Below, in pieces: positions 8,184 through 16,997 of a DNA stretch of 64,000 bases. This stretch comes from CAVTHK01 sp964552235 (GTDB taxonomy: Bacteria; Spirochaetota; Spirochaetia; SZUA-6; CAVTHK01), in assembly GCA_964552235.1 (NCBI GenBank), contig CAZKGO010000007.1, positions 1-64,000 of the forward strand, written 5' to 3'. Each line of letters opens with the position of its first letter. Position 1 is the stretch's first letter. The position numbers and the translations under genes were made by a program. Under the pieces are notes generated by a model. That model was given only the letters and a program-made list of their open reading frames with translations. It was not told the DNA's origin and did no database searches.

Positions 8184-9885
8184 TCAGATGAGCCCCAGCT
8201 GCAGGCCGCCGTCCCAGTCGGGCGGACCGCCGTGGCGGGCGTGGTGAGCGCTGTGGCTGGCGAGGAGCGTCGCGGCGGTGTAGGCCGGGTTGGTCTCCCG
8301 CACCCTGGCGAGCAGCATCTCGGCGTCGCGGAACTCGCCCGCGTGGAAGAAAAGCGCACGGCCCGCTCGAAGACTCCGCGGGTCGAGGCCTTCATCCTGA
8401 CCGTGTCCTCTTCCTCGCCGTCGAAGATCTCCAAGACCGACACGAGGTTGCGCTTGCCCTTGACGCGCACCTTGCCGAGAAAGCGCCCGTTGTAGGCGTT
8501 GGGATCGCTGAGCCCGAACAGCCCCCGCTCGCCCACCACGAGCGAGCCGCCGTAGATCTTGGCCAGGCCCTCCAGGCGCGAGGACAGGTTCACGGCGTCG
8601 GCGATCACCGCGCCCTCCATGCAGGCCTCCTCGCCGAGGGTCCCGAGCATCAGGCTGCCGGAGTGGATCCCGTTGCCGACCCGGATCGACTTGTACCCCC
8701 TCTTCTCCCTGTGGGTGCTGTAGACCGGCAGGTAGCGCACGATCTCGACCGCCGCCTTGATCGCGTCCTCGGCGCCCCCGGGAAACAGGGCCATGATGCC
8801 ATCGCCGAGGTACTTGTCGATGAAGCCGTTGGGCTTGCGGATCAGAGGGCTCACGCGGCTCAGGCAGGAATTGAGGAAGTTGAAGTTCTCCTTGGGCGTC
8901 ATCGTCTGCGACAGCGAGGTGAATGAGCGTATGTCGGCGAACAGGACCGACATCTCCTTCTGCACCTGGTCGCCAGGCGGACGTCGGCGATGCTGCCGCG
9001 CCCGAGGTGCTCGAGCAGCTCGCGCGGCGCGAAGCGGCCGGAGGCGGCGCCGATCTCGGCCAGCCGCTCATGGAGCTGGCTCGCCGCAGAAAGGCCGCCA
9101 TGTTGTCGGCGAACACCGAGAGGCACTCGAGGTCCCTGCGGTCGAGCGCCTCGCGCCGGACGCGGTCGGCGCCCAGCGCCCCGCGCACCTCGTCGTCGGC
9201 GCCCACCGGCGGACAGAGGCAGAACGAGAACGGCTGGACCGCCGAGAGTATGAAGTTGTCGGGGTTGAGCCCGCTCGCCTCCACGTCTCGATCAGGACCG
9301 GCTTTCCCGACCTGAACACCCGGACCATCACGTTGCTGTCGCGGGTGAGGCTCACGCGGTAGCGCCGGATGCGCCCGATGAGCGCGGCTTCGGTCTGCGT
9401 CGAGTGGGCGTAGACCGGGTCCTTGCCGTCGGAGAGCATGAGGATCGCCCGGTCGAAGCGAAGCAGGTCGACGACGAGGCGCATGTCCGCTCGAAAGAGT
9501 CATTGACGTTCGTGCACGAGGCCAGCACACGCGAGGCCCTGTTGATCGCCTGCAGCCGTTCGACCTTGTCCTGCAGCTCGGCGTTGAGCGCCGAAATCTT
9601 CCGGAACTTGGTCCTGAGCAGCGAGTTGTCCTTTTCGATCTCGGCCAGGGCGTCGAAGAGGCGGCGCTTGCGGGTGCCGAAGCGCTCGAGCAGGAACGCG
9701 GCGCGGGATCGCGGCTTCCAGCCGCACTCGAACTGGCAGTACGGGTCGCTGCGGAAGCGGCAGAACGGCTCCTCGACGTGCGCCGGCTTCATGCCCCACA
9801 TCAGCGGGATCGCCGACTAGATGCCCTTGTTGCAGCGGCAGATGTCCTCGGAGAGCACGGCGTTGGGGTTCCGGAGCAGGCGCAT
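8184..9885 (-). pseudogene. Decayed sensor adenylate/guanylate cyclase (Cys-rich N-term, coiled coil, GAF, class III cyclase)
   Basis: Read from 9885 downward, the pieces of one protein follow each other in changing frames. An N-terminal segment (SEDICRCNKGI, then WGMKPAHVEEPFCRF) is broken by an in-frame TAG at 9817-9819. A coiled coil comes next, then GAF-domain pieces. The class III cyclase domain follows (SVLFADIRSFTSL, DKYLGDGIMALFP, with both metal-binding Asp), and last a short helical tail. Frameshifts lie near 9490, 9285, 9085, 8970 and 8360. The beginning is also missing. Only the cyclase domain (8360-8965) is still a continuous frame of about 200 codons. Both neighbours are intact, so this is real decay rather than poor sequence quality. 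If repaired it would be a cytoplasmic cNMP-producing sensor. Confidence 0.85.
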
Positions 9886-9911
9886 CGTGAGGCGGCCCGG
9901 CCCGCTGGCGC

Positions 9912-9940
9912 TTGAGCCGCGCCGGCGGGGCGGCTATGAT
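9912..9940 (+). promoter_or_regulatory. Sigma-70-type promoter for the 86-residue ORF
   Basis: TTGAGC, a 17-bp spacer and TATGAT. The predicted start is near 9947, leaving a leader of about 44 nt with GGAGG before GTG 9991. Confidence 0.6.
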
Positions 9941-9990
9941 GGGCGGCGGGTGCCAGCCCGCGGCGTGCGCGGGGCTCCAGGAGGACGAGC

Positions 9991-10251
9991 GTGACTGTCA
10001 AGAGGCCCCGGTGGACGGAGTTCGGCGCGACCGCCGCCGCAAAAGCGCCCAAGCGCCGCGGCCCCGTGTACCTTCGCGCGGGCGAGGCGTGGGTCCAGGT
10101 GAGGACCTACGGTCCGGAGGGCAAGGACGCGTTCGTGGGCAACGTGGAAAGCATCACTGCGCCGCTGCCCGCGGGAACGGACGTTCGGCTCGGCGACTGG
10201 GTCAGCTTCGAGCCGCGCCACGTGTTCAGCGTCTGCGTCTCGCACGAGTAG
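9991..10251 (+). CDS. Small conserved-looking protein of unknown function
   Basis: An 86-residue basic-to-neutral protein without signal peptide or membrane segment. It begins with a Lys/Arg-rich stretch (TVKRPRW) and then reads like a small beta-rich fold (AWVQVRTYGPEGKDAFVGNVES, LGDWVSFEPRHVFSV). I do not recognise the family. It is credible as a gene because it has a clear promoter, GGAGG seven bases before GTG 9991, and normal codon use. It lies between the decayed cyclase gene and the end of the response regulator gene and converges with the latter. Confidence 0.6.
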   Translation: MTVKRPRWTEFGATAAAKAPKRRGPVYLRAGEAWVQVRTYGPEGKDAFVGNVESITAPLPAGTDVRLGDWVSFEPRHVFSVCVSHE

Positions 10252-10267
10252 CGCGCGCGGCGGCCGA

Positions 10268-10951
10268 TCACGGGCGCATCCGGTAGCCCACGCCCCAGAC
10301 AGTTTCGATGATGCGGGGATGGGACGGGTCCGCCTCGATCTTCTCGCGGATGCGGCGGATGTGGACGGTCACCGTGGAAAGCTCGCCGTAGGTGTTGCCG
10401 CCCCAGAGGCGGGCAAAGATCTCTTCGCGGCTGAACACGCGGGCCGGATGCGAAGCCAGGAGGGCGAGCACGTCGAACTCCTTCGCCGTCAACGCCACCT
10501 CGCGACCGGCCACCGTGACCCGCATCGTCTCGCGCTCGAGCACGAGGGGCCCGGCCGTGATCGGCGCCCCGCCGCGGCCGCCGCGCAGCCGCTCGTAGCG
10601 CGCGAGGTGCGCCTTGACGCGCGCCACCAGCTCCGCCGGGCTGAAAGGCTTAGTGATGTAGTCGTCGGCCCCCAGCCCGAGCCCGCGCACCTTGTCGACG
10701 TCGGAGCTACGGGCGGACACCAGCAGGATCGGAACCTCGGCGCTCGCGCGCAGGCTGCGGCAGACCTCGAAGCCGCTCGTGCCGGGCAGCATCAGGTCGA
10801 GCAGCACCAGGTCGTAGGTCCGCTCGGCGGCCCGCCTCAAGCCCTCGACTCCGTCGCCGGCGAGGTCCACGGCGAACCCATCGGCTTCCAGGTAGTCGCG
10901 CTCGAGCTCGGCGATCGTCCGGTCGTCCTCGATGATCAGGAGGCGCTTCAC
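10268..10951 (-). CDS. OmpR-family response regulator
   Basis: The 227-residue protein has a receiver domain with the acidic pair IIEDD, phosphoacceptor Asp in LVLLDLMLPG (about residue 51) and the Lys in DYITKPFSP. A winged-helix output domain of OmpR/PhoB type follows (LTAKEFDVLALLASHP, VTVHIRRIREKI, VWGVGYRM). The ATG overlaps the end of the histidine kinase gene by 4 bp. It is the last gene of the six-gene exporter operon, so it most likely controls that operon in response to the substrate or to envelope stress. Confidence 0.94.
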   Translation of the reverse strand: MKRLLIIEDDRTIAELERDYLEADGFAVDLAGDGVEGLRRAAERTYDLVLLDLMLPGTSGFEVCRSLRASAEVPILLVSARSSDVDKVRGLGLGADDYITKPFSPAELVARVKAHLARYERLRGGRGGAPITAGPLVLERETMRVTVAGREVALTAKEFDVLALLASHPARVFSREEIFARLWGGNTYGELSTVTVHIRRIREKIEADPSHPRIIETVWGVGYRMRP

Positions 10952-12390
10952 GGCCGGCTCTCCAGCTCGAGGCTGATCACGATCGAGGCGCCGCCCCCGT
11001 CGGGGCTCTCGGCGTGGATCTCGCCGCCGTGGGCCTCGACGATGCGCCGGGCGATCGTGAGGCCGAGCCCGCTGCCGGCCCCGCCGCGCGCCTGGTCGCC
11101 GCGGTAGAAGCGCTCAAACACCCGAGCGAGCTCCTCGGCGGCGATCCCCCGCCCGTTGTCCCGGATCTCGACCACGGCCCGGCCGCCGCTGCTCCTCAGG
11201 CGCACCTCGACGCGGGTGTCGGGCCGTCCGGAGTGGCGGACCGCGTTGTCGACCACGTTCTCGATCACGCGCCGCAGCTGCGACGGATCGGCCTTTACCC
11301 GGACCGGGGCCTCGACCTCGAGGCTGATCGGCACCCCGTCGTAGACCCGGCGCAGCTCCTCGACGCTGTCCTCGAGGAATTGCCGCAGGTCGAGGCTCCT
11401 GAACGCGAACGGCGCCTGCTCGAGCTCGAGCGTCGACAGCAGGAACAGCTCCTCGATCAGGCGATCCATCGTCACGGCGCGATCGATGATCGTGCGCAGG
11501 TAGCGCTCCCGCTTCTCGGCCCCGGAGGCGACCCCGTCGCGCAGCCCCTCGGCATAGCCCCGGATCGTCGTCACCGGCGTGCGCAGATCGTGCGAGATGC
11601 TGGCGATCAGCTCGAGGCGGCTCTGCTCGTACTGCCGCTGCTTGGCGAGGGAGTCCCGCAGTCCGACCCGCATGCGCTCAAAGGCGTCGCGCACACGGGC
11701 GATCTCGTCGCGCCGCTGCACCGGCGCAAGCGGCGTCTCGAGGTCGCCGCCGCTGATCCGCTCGGCGGCCTGCTCGAGGGCGCCGAGCGGCCCGATCATG
11801 CTGCGGGCCACCGCAAAGGTGATGAGGCCGTTGCCGGCGGCCAGCACCACCACCGAGGCCAGCACGAGCAGCACGTTGAGATCCGGGACGCGGGGCGGCC
11901 TCCGCTCGGCCTGGCGCACCAGGAAGAGGCTGCCCGGCGCGCCGTCGGAGAATCGGAAGTCCCACTGCCCGAGCACCGCCCGCTCGATCGGCGGCGGCGG
12001 CTCGCGGCCGGCCCGCGGCTGGGGCGGAGCGGCAAAGTCCGGAAGCGGCGGCAGGGCCGTCCCGGCCAGGGCCGGCGAGGTGTAGATCACGTCGGAGCCC
12101 CGGCGCACCACGAAGCCGAGGTCCTCGACCTGCGGGTCGAGGGTGCGCACAAAGGCCGCCGACGCGAACCGGTCGGGGTTCTCGAGGATCTGCAGGTTGA
12201 TGCGGCGGGCCGCCGCGCTCATGTCGCGCGCCACGCGGGCAAAGGGAGTGCGCGGCCTCAGCACCGAGAGAAAGCGCATCACGTCGCCCTGGTGGTAGGA
12301 GTGCAGCACGCGGTCCAGGCCGATGATCAGTCCCAGGGGGATGACCAGCATCGCGAGGTAGGCGGCCAGGATCCTTGAGCGAATGCTCAT
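10948..12390 (-). CDS. Membrane sensor histidine kinase
   Basis: It contains two membrane segments (about residues 8-27 and 172-194) framing a periplasmic sensor domain of about 145 residues. HAMP follows (RRDEIARVRDAFERM), then HisKA (LIASISHDLRTPVTTIRGYAEG, with the phosphoacceptor His) and HATPase_c (NVVDNAVRHSG, IRDNGRGI, GSGLGLTIARRIV). Length is 480 residues. ATG 12390 gives a sensible first helix and has a GGGG-rich site before it. The 63-bp gap to the permease gene shows no terminator. The sensed ligand is unknown. The link to the exporter genes is by operon position. Confidence 0.92.
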   Translation of the reverse strand: MSIRSRILAAYLAMLVIPLGLIIGLDRVLHSYHQGDVMRFLSVLRPRTPFARVARDMSAAARRINLQILENPDRFASAAFVRTLDPQVEDLGFVVRRGSDVIYTSPALAGTALPPLPDFAAPPQPRAGREPPPPIERAVLGQWDFRFSDGAPGSLFLVRQAERRPPRVPDLNVLLVLASVVVLAAGNGLITFAVARSMIGPLGALEQAAERISGGDLETPLAPVQRRDEIARVRDAFERMRVGLRDSLAKQRQYEQSRLELIASISHDLRTPVTTIRGYAEGLRDGVASGAEKRERYLRTIIDRAVTMDRLIEELFLLSTLELEQAPFAFRSLDLRQFLEDSVEELRRVYDGVPISLEVEAPVRVKADPSQLRRVIENVVDNAVRHSGRPDTRVEVRLRSSGGRAVVEIRDNGRGIAAEELARVFERFYRGDQARGGAGSGLGLTIARRIVEAHGGEIHAESPDGGGASIVISLELESRP

Positions 12391-12453
12391 CTTGCCCCGC
12401 TCCACTGTAGAGCCGCGGCGGCCTCCCTGCAAACGCCCCGCGGGCCCGGCGCC

Positions 12454-13644
12454 TTACTCGTAGGCCAGGGCCGCGACCGGGTCCAGCCGGGCGGCCCGCG
12501 CCGCCGGGTACAGCCCGAAAAAGATCCCCACGGCCGCCGAGAAGACCAGGGCCATGGCGTAGGAGACTGGGGCCAGGACCAGGCTCCACTGCAGCACCCG
12601 GATCGCCGCCGCGCTCACCGCCGTGCCCAGCGCCATTCCGCCCAGGCCGCCGAGAAGCGTGAGCGCCACCGCCTCGGTGAGGAACTGGGCCCGGATCACC
12701 CGCGGCGCGGCGCCGAGGGCCTTGCGGATGCCGATCTCCCGCGTGCGCTCGGTGACCGACACGAGCATGATGTTCATGATGCCGATGCCTCCGACCACCA
12801 GCGAGATCGCCGCGATTCCGGTCAGGAACATGTTGAGGGTGTTCGTGATCCCGGTGAACATCTCGGCCATCGTGGTCGGGGAGACGACGCGGAACGAGTC
12901 CTCGTTTCCCGTGAGCTCCAGAAAGAAGTCGCCGAGCCGGTCGGCCACCTCGAGCACCTCGGCGCCGGCCACCGTGCGCACCGCGTAGCGCTGCGCGCTG
13001 TCGCTGCGGACAAGGCGCTCGGTCAGGGTCCGGTACGGGATGTACGCGGTCGTGTCGAAGGAGAACCCCAGGGCGTCGGAGTGCTCGGCCAGGACGCCTA
13101 CCACCTTGACCGAGCGCGAGACACGGCGCGACGACAGGCGCACGTAGGAGCCGACGGCGCCGCCGGAGGGAAACAGCTTGGCCGCCAGCTCGGAGCCGAG
13201 GACAGCCACCGGGCTGCGGCGCTGGTCGTCGGAGGCGGTGAGGGCGCGCCCCTCTTCGACCTGGAGGTCGAAGATCTCCGGCAGGCGCTCGTCGCAGCCG
13301 ACCACCTGGGTCAGGTAGGTCTCGCGCCCGGCGATCACGGTAAAGGTCGACTGGTTGACCGGAGTGGCGAAGCGCACACCCTCGATCCCCGCGATCTCGT
13401 CGGCGAGCTCGGGGGTGAAGAGCCTGCGCTGCTCGCGGGTGGAGTCGCGGCCGGGAAAGACCGTGATCGTCTCCAGGCCCGAGCTGGCCACGCGCTGCTG
13501 GACGCTGGCGGTGGCGCTGTTGCCCAGCGTCGTGATCGCCACCACCGAGCCGACGCCGATCACGATGCCGAGCACCGAAAGGAAGGCGCGCAGCTTGTTG
13601 CTGGCGAAGTCCTTGACGGCGAGCCGCAGGTTCTCCAACAGCAT
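12454..13644 (-). CDS. MacB/FtsX-type ABC transporter permease
   Basis: The 396-residue protein shows the MacB_PCD/FtsX layout. An N-terminal helix (about 20-42) ends in the NKLRAFLSVLGIVIGVGSVV signature. A large periplasmic core follows (about 45-270), then three C-terminal helices including VGGIGIMNIMLVSVTERTREIGIRKALGA and the final FFGLYPAARAARLDPVAAL. In contrast to E. coli MacB the ATPase is a separate gene, directly upstream. With MacA-like and TolC-like partners it should act as a mechanotransmitter that drives export of a periplasmic substrate (peptide, siderophore or drug). The exact substrate is unknown. Confidence 0.92.
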   Translation of the reverse strand: MLLENLRLAVKDFASNKLRAFLSVLGIVIGVGSVVAITTLGNSATASVQQRVASSGLETITVFPGRDSTREQRRLFTPELADEIAGIEGVRFATPVNQSTFTVIAGRETYLTQVVGCDERLPEIFDLQVEEGRALTASDDQRRSPVAVLGSELAAKLFPSGGAVGSYVRLSSRRVSRSVKVVGVLAEHSDALGFSFDTTAYIPYRTLTERLVRSDSAQRYAVRTVAGAEVLEVADRLGDFFLELTGNEDSFRVVSPTTMAEMFTGITNTLNMFLTGIAAISLVVGGIGIMNIMLVSVTERTREIGIRKALGAAPRVIRAQFLTEAVALTLLGGLGGMALGTAVSAAAIRVLQWSLVLAPVSYAMALVFSAAVGIFFGLYPAARAARLDPVAALAYE

Positions 13645-13646
13645 CG

Positions 13647-14321
13647 CTACCCCTCCAGCCGCCCGTCGCGCAGGTGCACGACGCGCCGGCAGACGCCGCT
13701 CACGTCGGGGTCATGGGTGACCATCACCATGGTGCGCCCCTCGGCGTTGATCTCGCTGAACAGCTCCAGGATCGCCCGGCCGGTGTCGGTGTCAAGGGCG
13801 CCGGTCGGCTCGTCGGCGAGGATGAGCGCAGGCCGGGTGACGAGGGCGCGGGCGATGGCCGCGCGCTGCTGCTGGCCGCCCGACAGCTCGGCCGGCTTGT
13901 GGCGCAGCCGGTCGGCCAGCCCGACGCGCTCCAGCGCGGCGATCGCCCGCTGCCGCCGCTCGGCCAGGGGCACGCGCGCGTACTGCAGCGGCGTCATCAC
14001 GTTCTCGACGACGTTCAGGCGCGGCAGCAGGTTGAAGGTCTGGAACACGAACCCGACCTTGCTGTTGCGCACGGCGGCCAGCTGCTCCTCGTCCATCTCG
14101 GAGACGTCCTGCCCGTCGAGGAGCACGCGGCCCGCCGTCGGAGTGTCGAGGCAGCCGATCAGGTTCATGAGGGTGGATTTGCCCGAGCCGGAGGGTCCGA
14201 CGATCGCCGTCATCTCCCCGCGCTCGACCGTGAAGGTGACGCCGCGCAGCGCCCGCACCACCACGTCGCCCATCACGTAGTCGCGGTGCACGTCCAGGGT
14301 CTGCACGATCGGCGCGCTCAT
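13647..14321 (-). CDS. ABC transporter ATPase of MacB/LolD type
   Basis: A complete ATPase of 224 residues with Walker A (GPSGSGKST, about residue 42), Q-loop (VFQTFNLLPRL), signature (LSGGQQQRAAIARAL), Walker B (ALILADEPTGALD) and the H-loop (MVTHDP). TNLLPRLNVVENV-type Q-loop context and length are typical for the LolD/MacB/FtsE group. ATG 14321 overlaps the upstream adaptor gene by 4 bp, and the permease begins 2 bp after the stop. Confidence 0.95.
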   Translation of the reverse strand: MSAPIVQTLDVHRDYVMGDVVVRALRGVTFTVERGEMTAIVGPSGSGKSTLMNLIGCLDTPTAGRVLLDGQDVSEMDEEQLAAVRNSKVGFVFQTFNLLPRLNVVENVMTPLQYARVPLAERRQRAIAALERVGLADRLRHKPAELSGGQQQRAAIARALVTRPALILADEPTGALDTDTGRAILELFSEINAEGRTMVMVTHDPDVSGVCRRVVHLRDGRLEG

Positions 14322-15448
14322 CGGGCGCCTCCGCCGCCGCTGGCGCGGGCTCCGCCGGTCCTGGGAGCGCCCTCGCGCAGGCCGGGCCCTCCGCCGGCCG
14401 GCAGCCTGCCGCCGGGGATGCCGAAGATCCCGAGAGGGTTCGCCGGCGCCGCCGTCGAGCTCTGGCCGGTGCGGGCGGCCGTCGACGGCGGCGCGAGCAG
14501 CCGGTCGCCCTCGGCGAGGCCGCCGACGATTTCGTAGCGGCCGTCGCCCAGGTCCCTGGCCTCCACCGGCTGGCGCGCGGGCGGCTGCCCCGGCTCCCCG
14601 GCCCTGAAGGCGATCAGTCTGCCGTTGCGCTCCAGCAGCGCCTTCTTGTCCACCACCAGGATCTCCCTGGCGGGAGTCACGACGATGTCGGCCGTGAACG
14701 AGTAGCCCGGCAGCACCTGCGGGGGCGGGCTGTCGAGACGCAGCTCGGCGTCGACGACCGCCACCCCGGCGTCGGTCACCCTCGCCTCCACCGGCACCGA
14801 GGCGACGACTCCGCGCAGGTCGAGGTCGGGCAGCGATTCGAAGTGGAAGCGCACCTCCTGCCCGGGCCTCAGCCGCGGAGCGTCCAGCTCGTCGACCTCG
14901 ACTTCGGCCGTGAGGGCGCTGCGGTCGATCAGCCGCGCAATCCGGGTGCTCGCGCTCACGGTCTGGCCGTTGTCCACATCGACCGAGCTCACGATCCCCG
15001 CGAAGGGCGCCTCGATCCGCGCATCGCGCAGGGCCGCCCGCTTGACCTCGCGCTCGAGCTCCAGCAGCGCGATCCTGCGGGCGGCGCCGGCCAGGCGCTG
15101 CTCCTCGATGCTCTGCTCGACCGCGGCCAGCGCATAGCGCTCGGCCGAATCCTCCAGCCGCGCGATCAGCTGGCCGCGCTCGACGCGGGCGCCCTCGCTC
15201 ACGGCGATCTCGGCCACGGTGCCGCCGCCGGCAAAGGTCAGGTCCCGCACCTGGATCGGCTCGAGGTTGCCGTCGACCGACACGAGCTCGGTCAGCTCGA
15301 CCTTTGCCACGGTGTACAGCCGTGTCTCGGGCGCCGCCGCCGCGGCCGGCCTGCGGCCCAGAACGACGTAGCCCGCGGCGCCGCCGGCGGCCGCGAGCGC
15401 CGCTGCCAGGGCCACGATCAGCCCGACCCTTCGTTTCCCGGCTGCCAT
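14318..15448 (-). CDS. Periplasmic adaptor (HlyD/MacA-family membrane fusion protein)
   Basis: The 376-residue protein has one N-terminal membrane anchor (about residues 8-28). A barrel-sandwich/lipoyl half follows (VSVDGNLEPIQVRDLTFAGGGTV), then a short alpha hairpin, the second lipoyl half (DARIEAPFAGIVSSVDVDNGQTV) and beta-barrel and membrane-proximal domains. The tail of about 50 residues is Gly/Pro/Ala-rich and low complexity, which is unusual but in frame and probably disordered. It bridges the inner-membrane ABC unit and the TolC-like channel encoded upstream. It begins 1 bp after the stop of that gene. Confidence 0.9.
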   Translation of the reverse strand: MAAGKRRVGLIVALAAALAAAGGAAGYVVLGRRPAAAAAPETRLYTVAKVELTELVSVDGNLEPIQVRDLTFAGGGTVAEIAVSEGARVERGQLIARLEDSAERYALAAVEQSIEEQRLAGAARRIALLELEREVKRAALRDARIEAPFAGIVSSVDVDNGQTVSASTRIARLIDRSALTAEVEVDELDAPRLRPGQEVRFHFESLPDLDLRGVVASVPVEARVTDAGVAVVDAELRLDSPPPQVLPGYSFTADIVVTPAREILVVDKKALLERNGRLIAFRAGEPGQPPARQPVEARDLGDGRYEIVGGLAEGDRLLAPPSTAARTGQSSTAAPANPLGIFGIPGGRLPAGGGPGLREGAPRTGGARASGGGGAR

Positions 15449-16912
15449 CTACTTCTCCTTGCTCCGCGCCGTCAGCGCCTCGAGCTCGACCCGGGCCAGC
15501 AGCCGGTCGACGGCCAGCAGCTTCTCGTCGCAGCCGACCCGCTCGAGGGCCCAGCGCGCCTCGGCGAGCTCCTGGTCGTCGGCCAGGCCGCTGGCGTGCC
15601 TCGTCACGGTCTCGGCGAGGGCGAGTTCGGCCACCGAGCGGCTCAGCGCCAGGTCCTCGGCCTGGAGGCGCAGGTCGAGGATGCGGCTTTCGAGCTCGGC
15701 CCGCGTCTGGAGCCAGCTGCGCTCGGCTGCGGCGATCTGCGCCTGCTTTGCCGCCACCACGTTGCGCTGCTTCGCGTCGTCGAGCTCCTCGAGCCTGCGC
15801 GCGGGAGGCGACCACGAGACCTCGGCGCCGAAGTACAGGATGTCATTGCGCTCGCTGTCGGTCTCCTCGCTGCTGATGCCGGGCCCGACGCTCACCGACA
15901 GGTGGTCGAAGGCGAGACCCACGCCGAGGGAGGCGTCGTTGGTCGTGACTTCCCGGCCGCGCCTCTCGGAGATCGTCCGCGTGTACGAGCCGTTGACCGA
16001 CAGCTGCGGCTTCTTTCCCTCGAGCTGCTCGCGCAGCCGCAGGTCCTCGACGCCCAGGGCCAGGCGCGCCAGGCTCACGTCATCGCCGGCCGCCGCCTCC
16101 TCCTCGGACGGCAGCGCCAGCGCGGCCGACGGCACCGCCGCGGGCAGGCTGTCGAGGGCGGCGCCGATGATGCGGCCGAGGTCGCTCAGCTCGCGCCGCT
16201 GCCTGGCCTCCTGCAGCTCGCGCTTGCGCTCGAGGCTGCGCAGCGCGAGCTCGAGGCGGGCCAGCGCGGCGCTCCCGGGCGCATAGGTGCCGAGCGCCTG
16301 CGCCTGTTCGAGGTCCCGGCGGGCGGCGAGTGTCTGCACCGCCAGATCGCCCAGCGTCGACTCACCCGCCCACAGCGCCCGCAGCCGCGTGAGGGCGTCG
16401 GTCTCCACGGAGCGCACGCGCTTTTCCAGGTCCACGCGCGCCTCCTCGACCGCCCGGGCCAGCTCGAGGTCGGCCAGCGTGTCCCGCTCGATGCCGAGCA
16501 GGTCGTTGAGCGGCTGGGTGATCTTGACCGTCGGGGCAGTGCGCCTGGTCGACAGCGCCTCCAGGTCGAACGTCGTAGGGACGCTGACGCTCACCTCGGT
16601 GCCGAGCGGCGATGCGAGCCGGATCGTCACCCCCGGCGACAGGCTCAGGGCCGCGGCCGGGTCGTCGTAGAGCGGCGTGTCGGAGCGGGACAGGCGCAGC
16701 CTGCCGCTGGTCAGGCTCACGGAGAACCCGGGGTCGAGGTCCGCCCGCTTCGCTGCGATCAGGGCGTTCTCGAGGCTGGCGCGCAGCGCCTGCGCCTGCG
16801 CGTCGTGGTCCACGGCACGCTGAAGGATCTCGGCGAGCTCGAGGGCTGCCGCCCCCGGCGCGAACAGGAGAGCTGCGGCCAGCGCGACTGCAGCGCTCGC
16901 GAGCCTCGGCAT
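15449..16912 (-). CDS. TolC-like outer-membrane efflux protein
   Basis: A secreted protein with signal peptide (RLASAAVALAAALLFAPGAAA). Two long helical repeats typical of the outer-membrane efflux protein family follow (QRAVDHDAQAQALRASLENA in the first; a second copy beginning near residue 240 with LALGVEDLRLREQL). Length is 487 residues. ATG 16912 is preferred over 16933: it gives a standard signal peptide and lies 7 nt after a TG-extended TACGTT -10 box at 16920-16925, the leaderless pattern of this genome. It is the first gene of the exporter operon (channel, adaptor, ATPase, permease, kinase, regulator). Confidence 0.88.
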   Translation of the reverse strand: MPRLASAAVALAAALLFAPGAAALELAEILQRAVDHDAQAQALRASLENALIAAKRADLDPGFSVSLTSGRLRLSRSDTPLYDDPAAALSLSPGVTIRLASPLGTEVSVSVPTTFDLEALSTRRTAPTVKITQPLNDLLGIERDTLADLELARAVEEARVDLEKRVRSVETDALTRLRALWAGESTLGDLAVQTLAARRDLEQAQALGTYAPGSAALARLELALRSLERKRELQEARQRRELSDLGRIIGAALDSLPAAVPSAALALPSEEEAAAGDDVSLARLALGVEDLRLREQLEGKKPQLSVNGSYTRTISERRGREVTTNDASLGVGLAFDHLSVSVGPGISSEETDSERNDILYFGAEVSWSPPARRLEELDDAKQRNVVAAKQAQIAAAERSWLQTRAELESRILDLRLQAEDLALSRSVAELALAETVTRHASGLADDQELAEARWALERVGCDEKLLAVDRLLARVELEALTARSKEK

Positions 16913-16997
16913 GCGCCCGAACGTAGCACCCAAAGCTGAACCGGGGCTTGCGGATTGATGAACGGATCCTTAAGGCCGCGTCCCACGGGCCGCGCCG

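Noticed and set aside
8184..9885. Sequencing errors as the cause of the broken cyclase gene
   Set aside because: Six lesions in 1.7 kb while the flanking 30 genes read cleanly, plus a missing 5' end, make decay more likely. Raw reads would settle it.
13647..15815. A 722-residue fusion of an upstream extension with the ABC ATPase
   Set aside because: The first 500 residues are a low-complexity shadow of the adaptor gene. The ATPase starts at 14321 with a 4-bp overlap.
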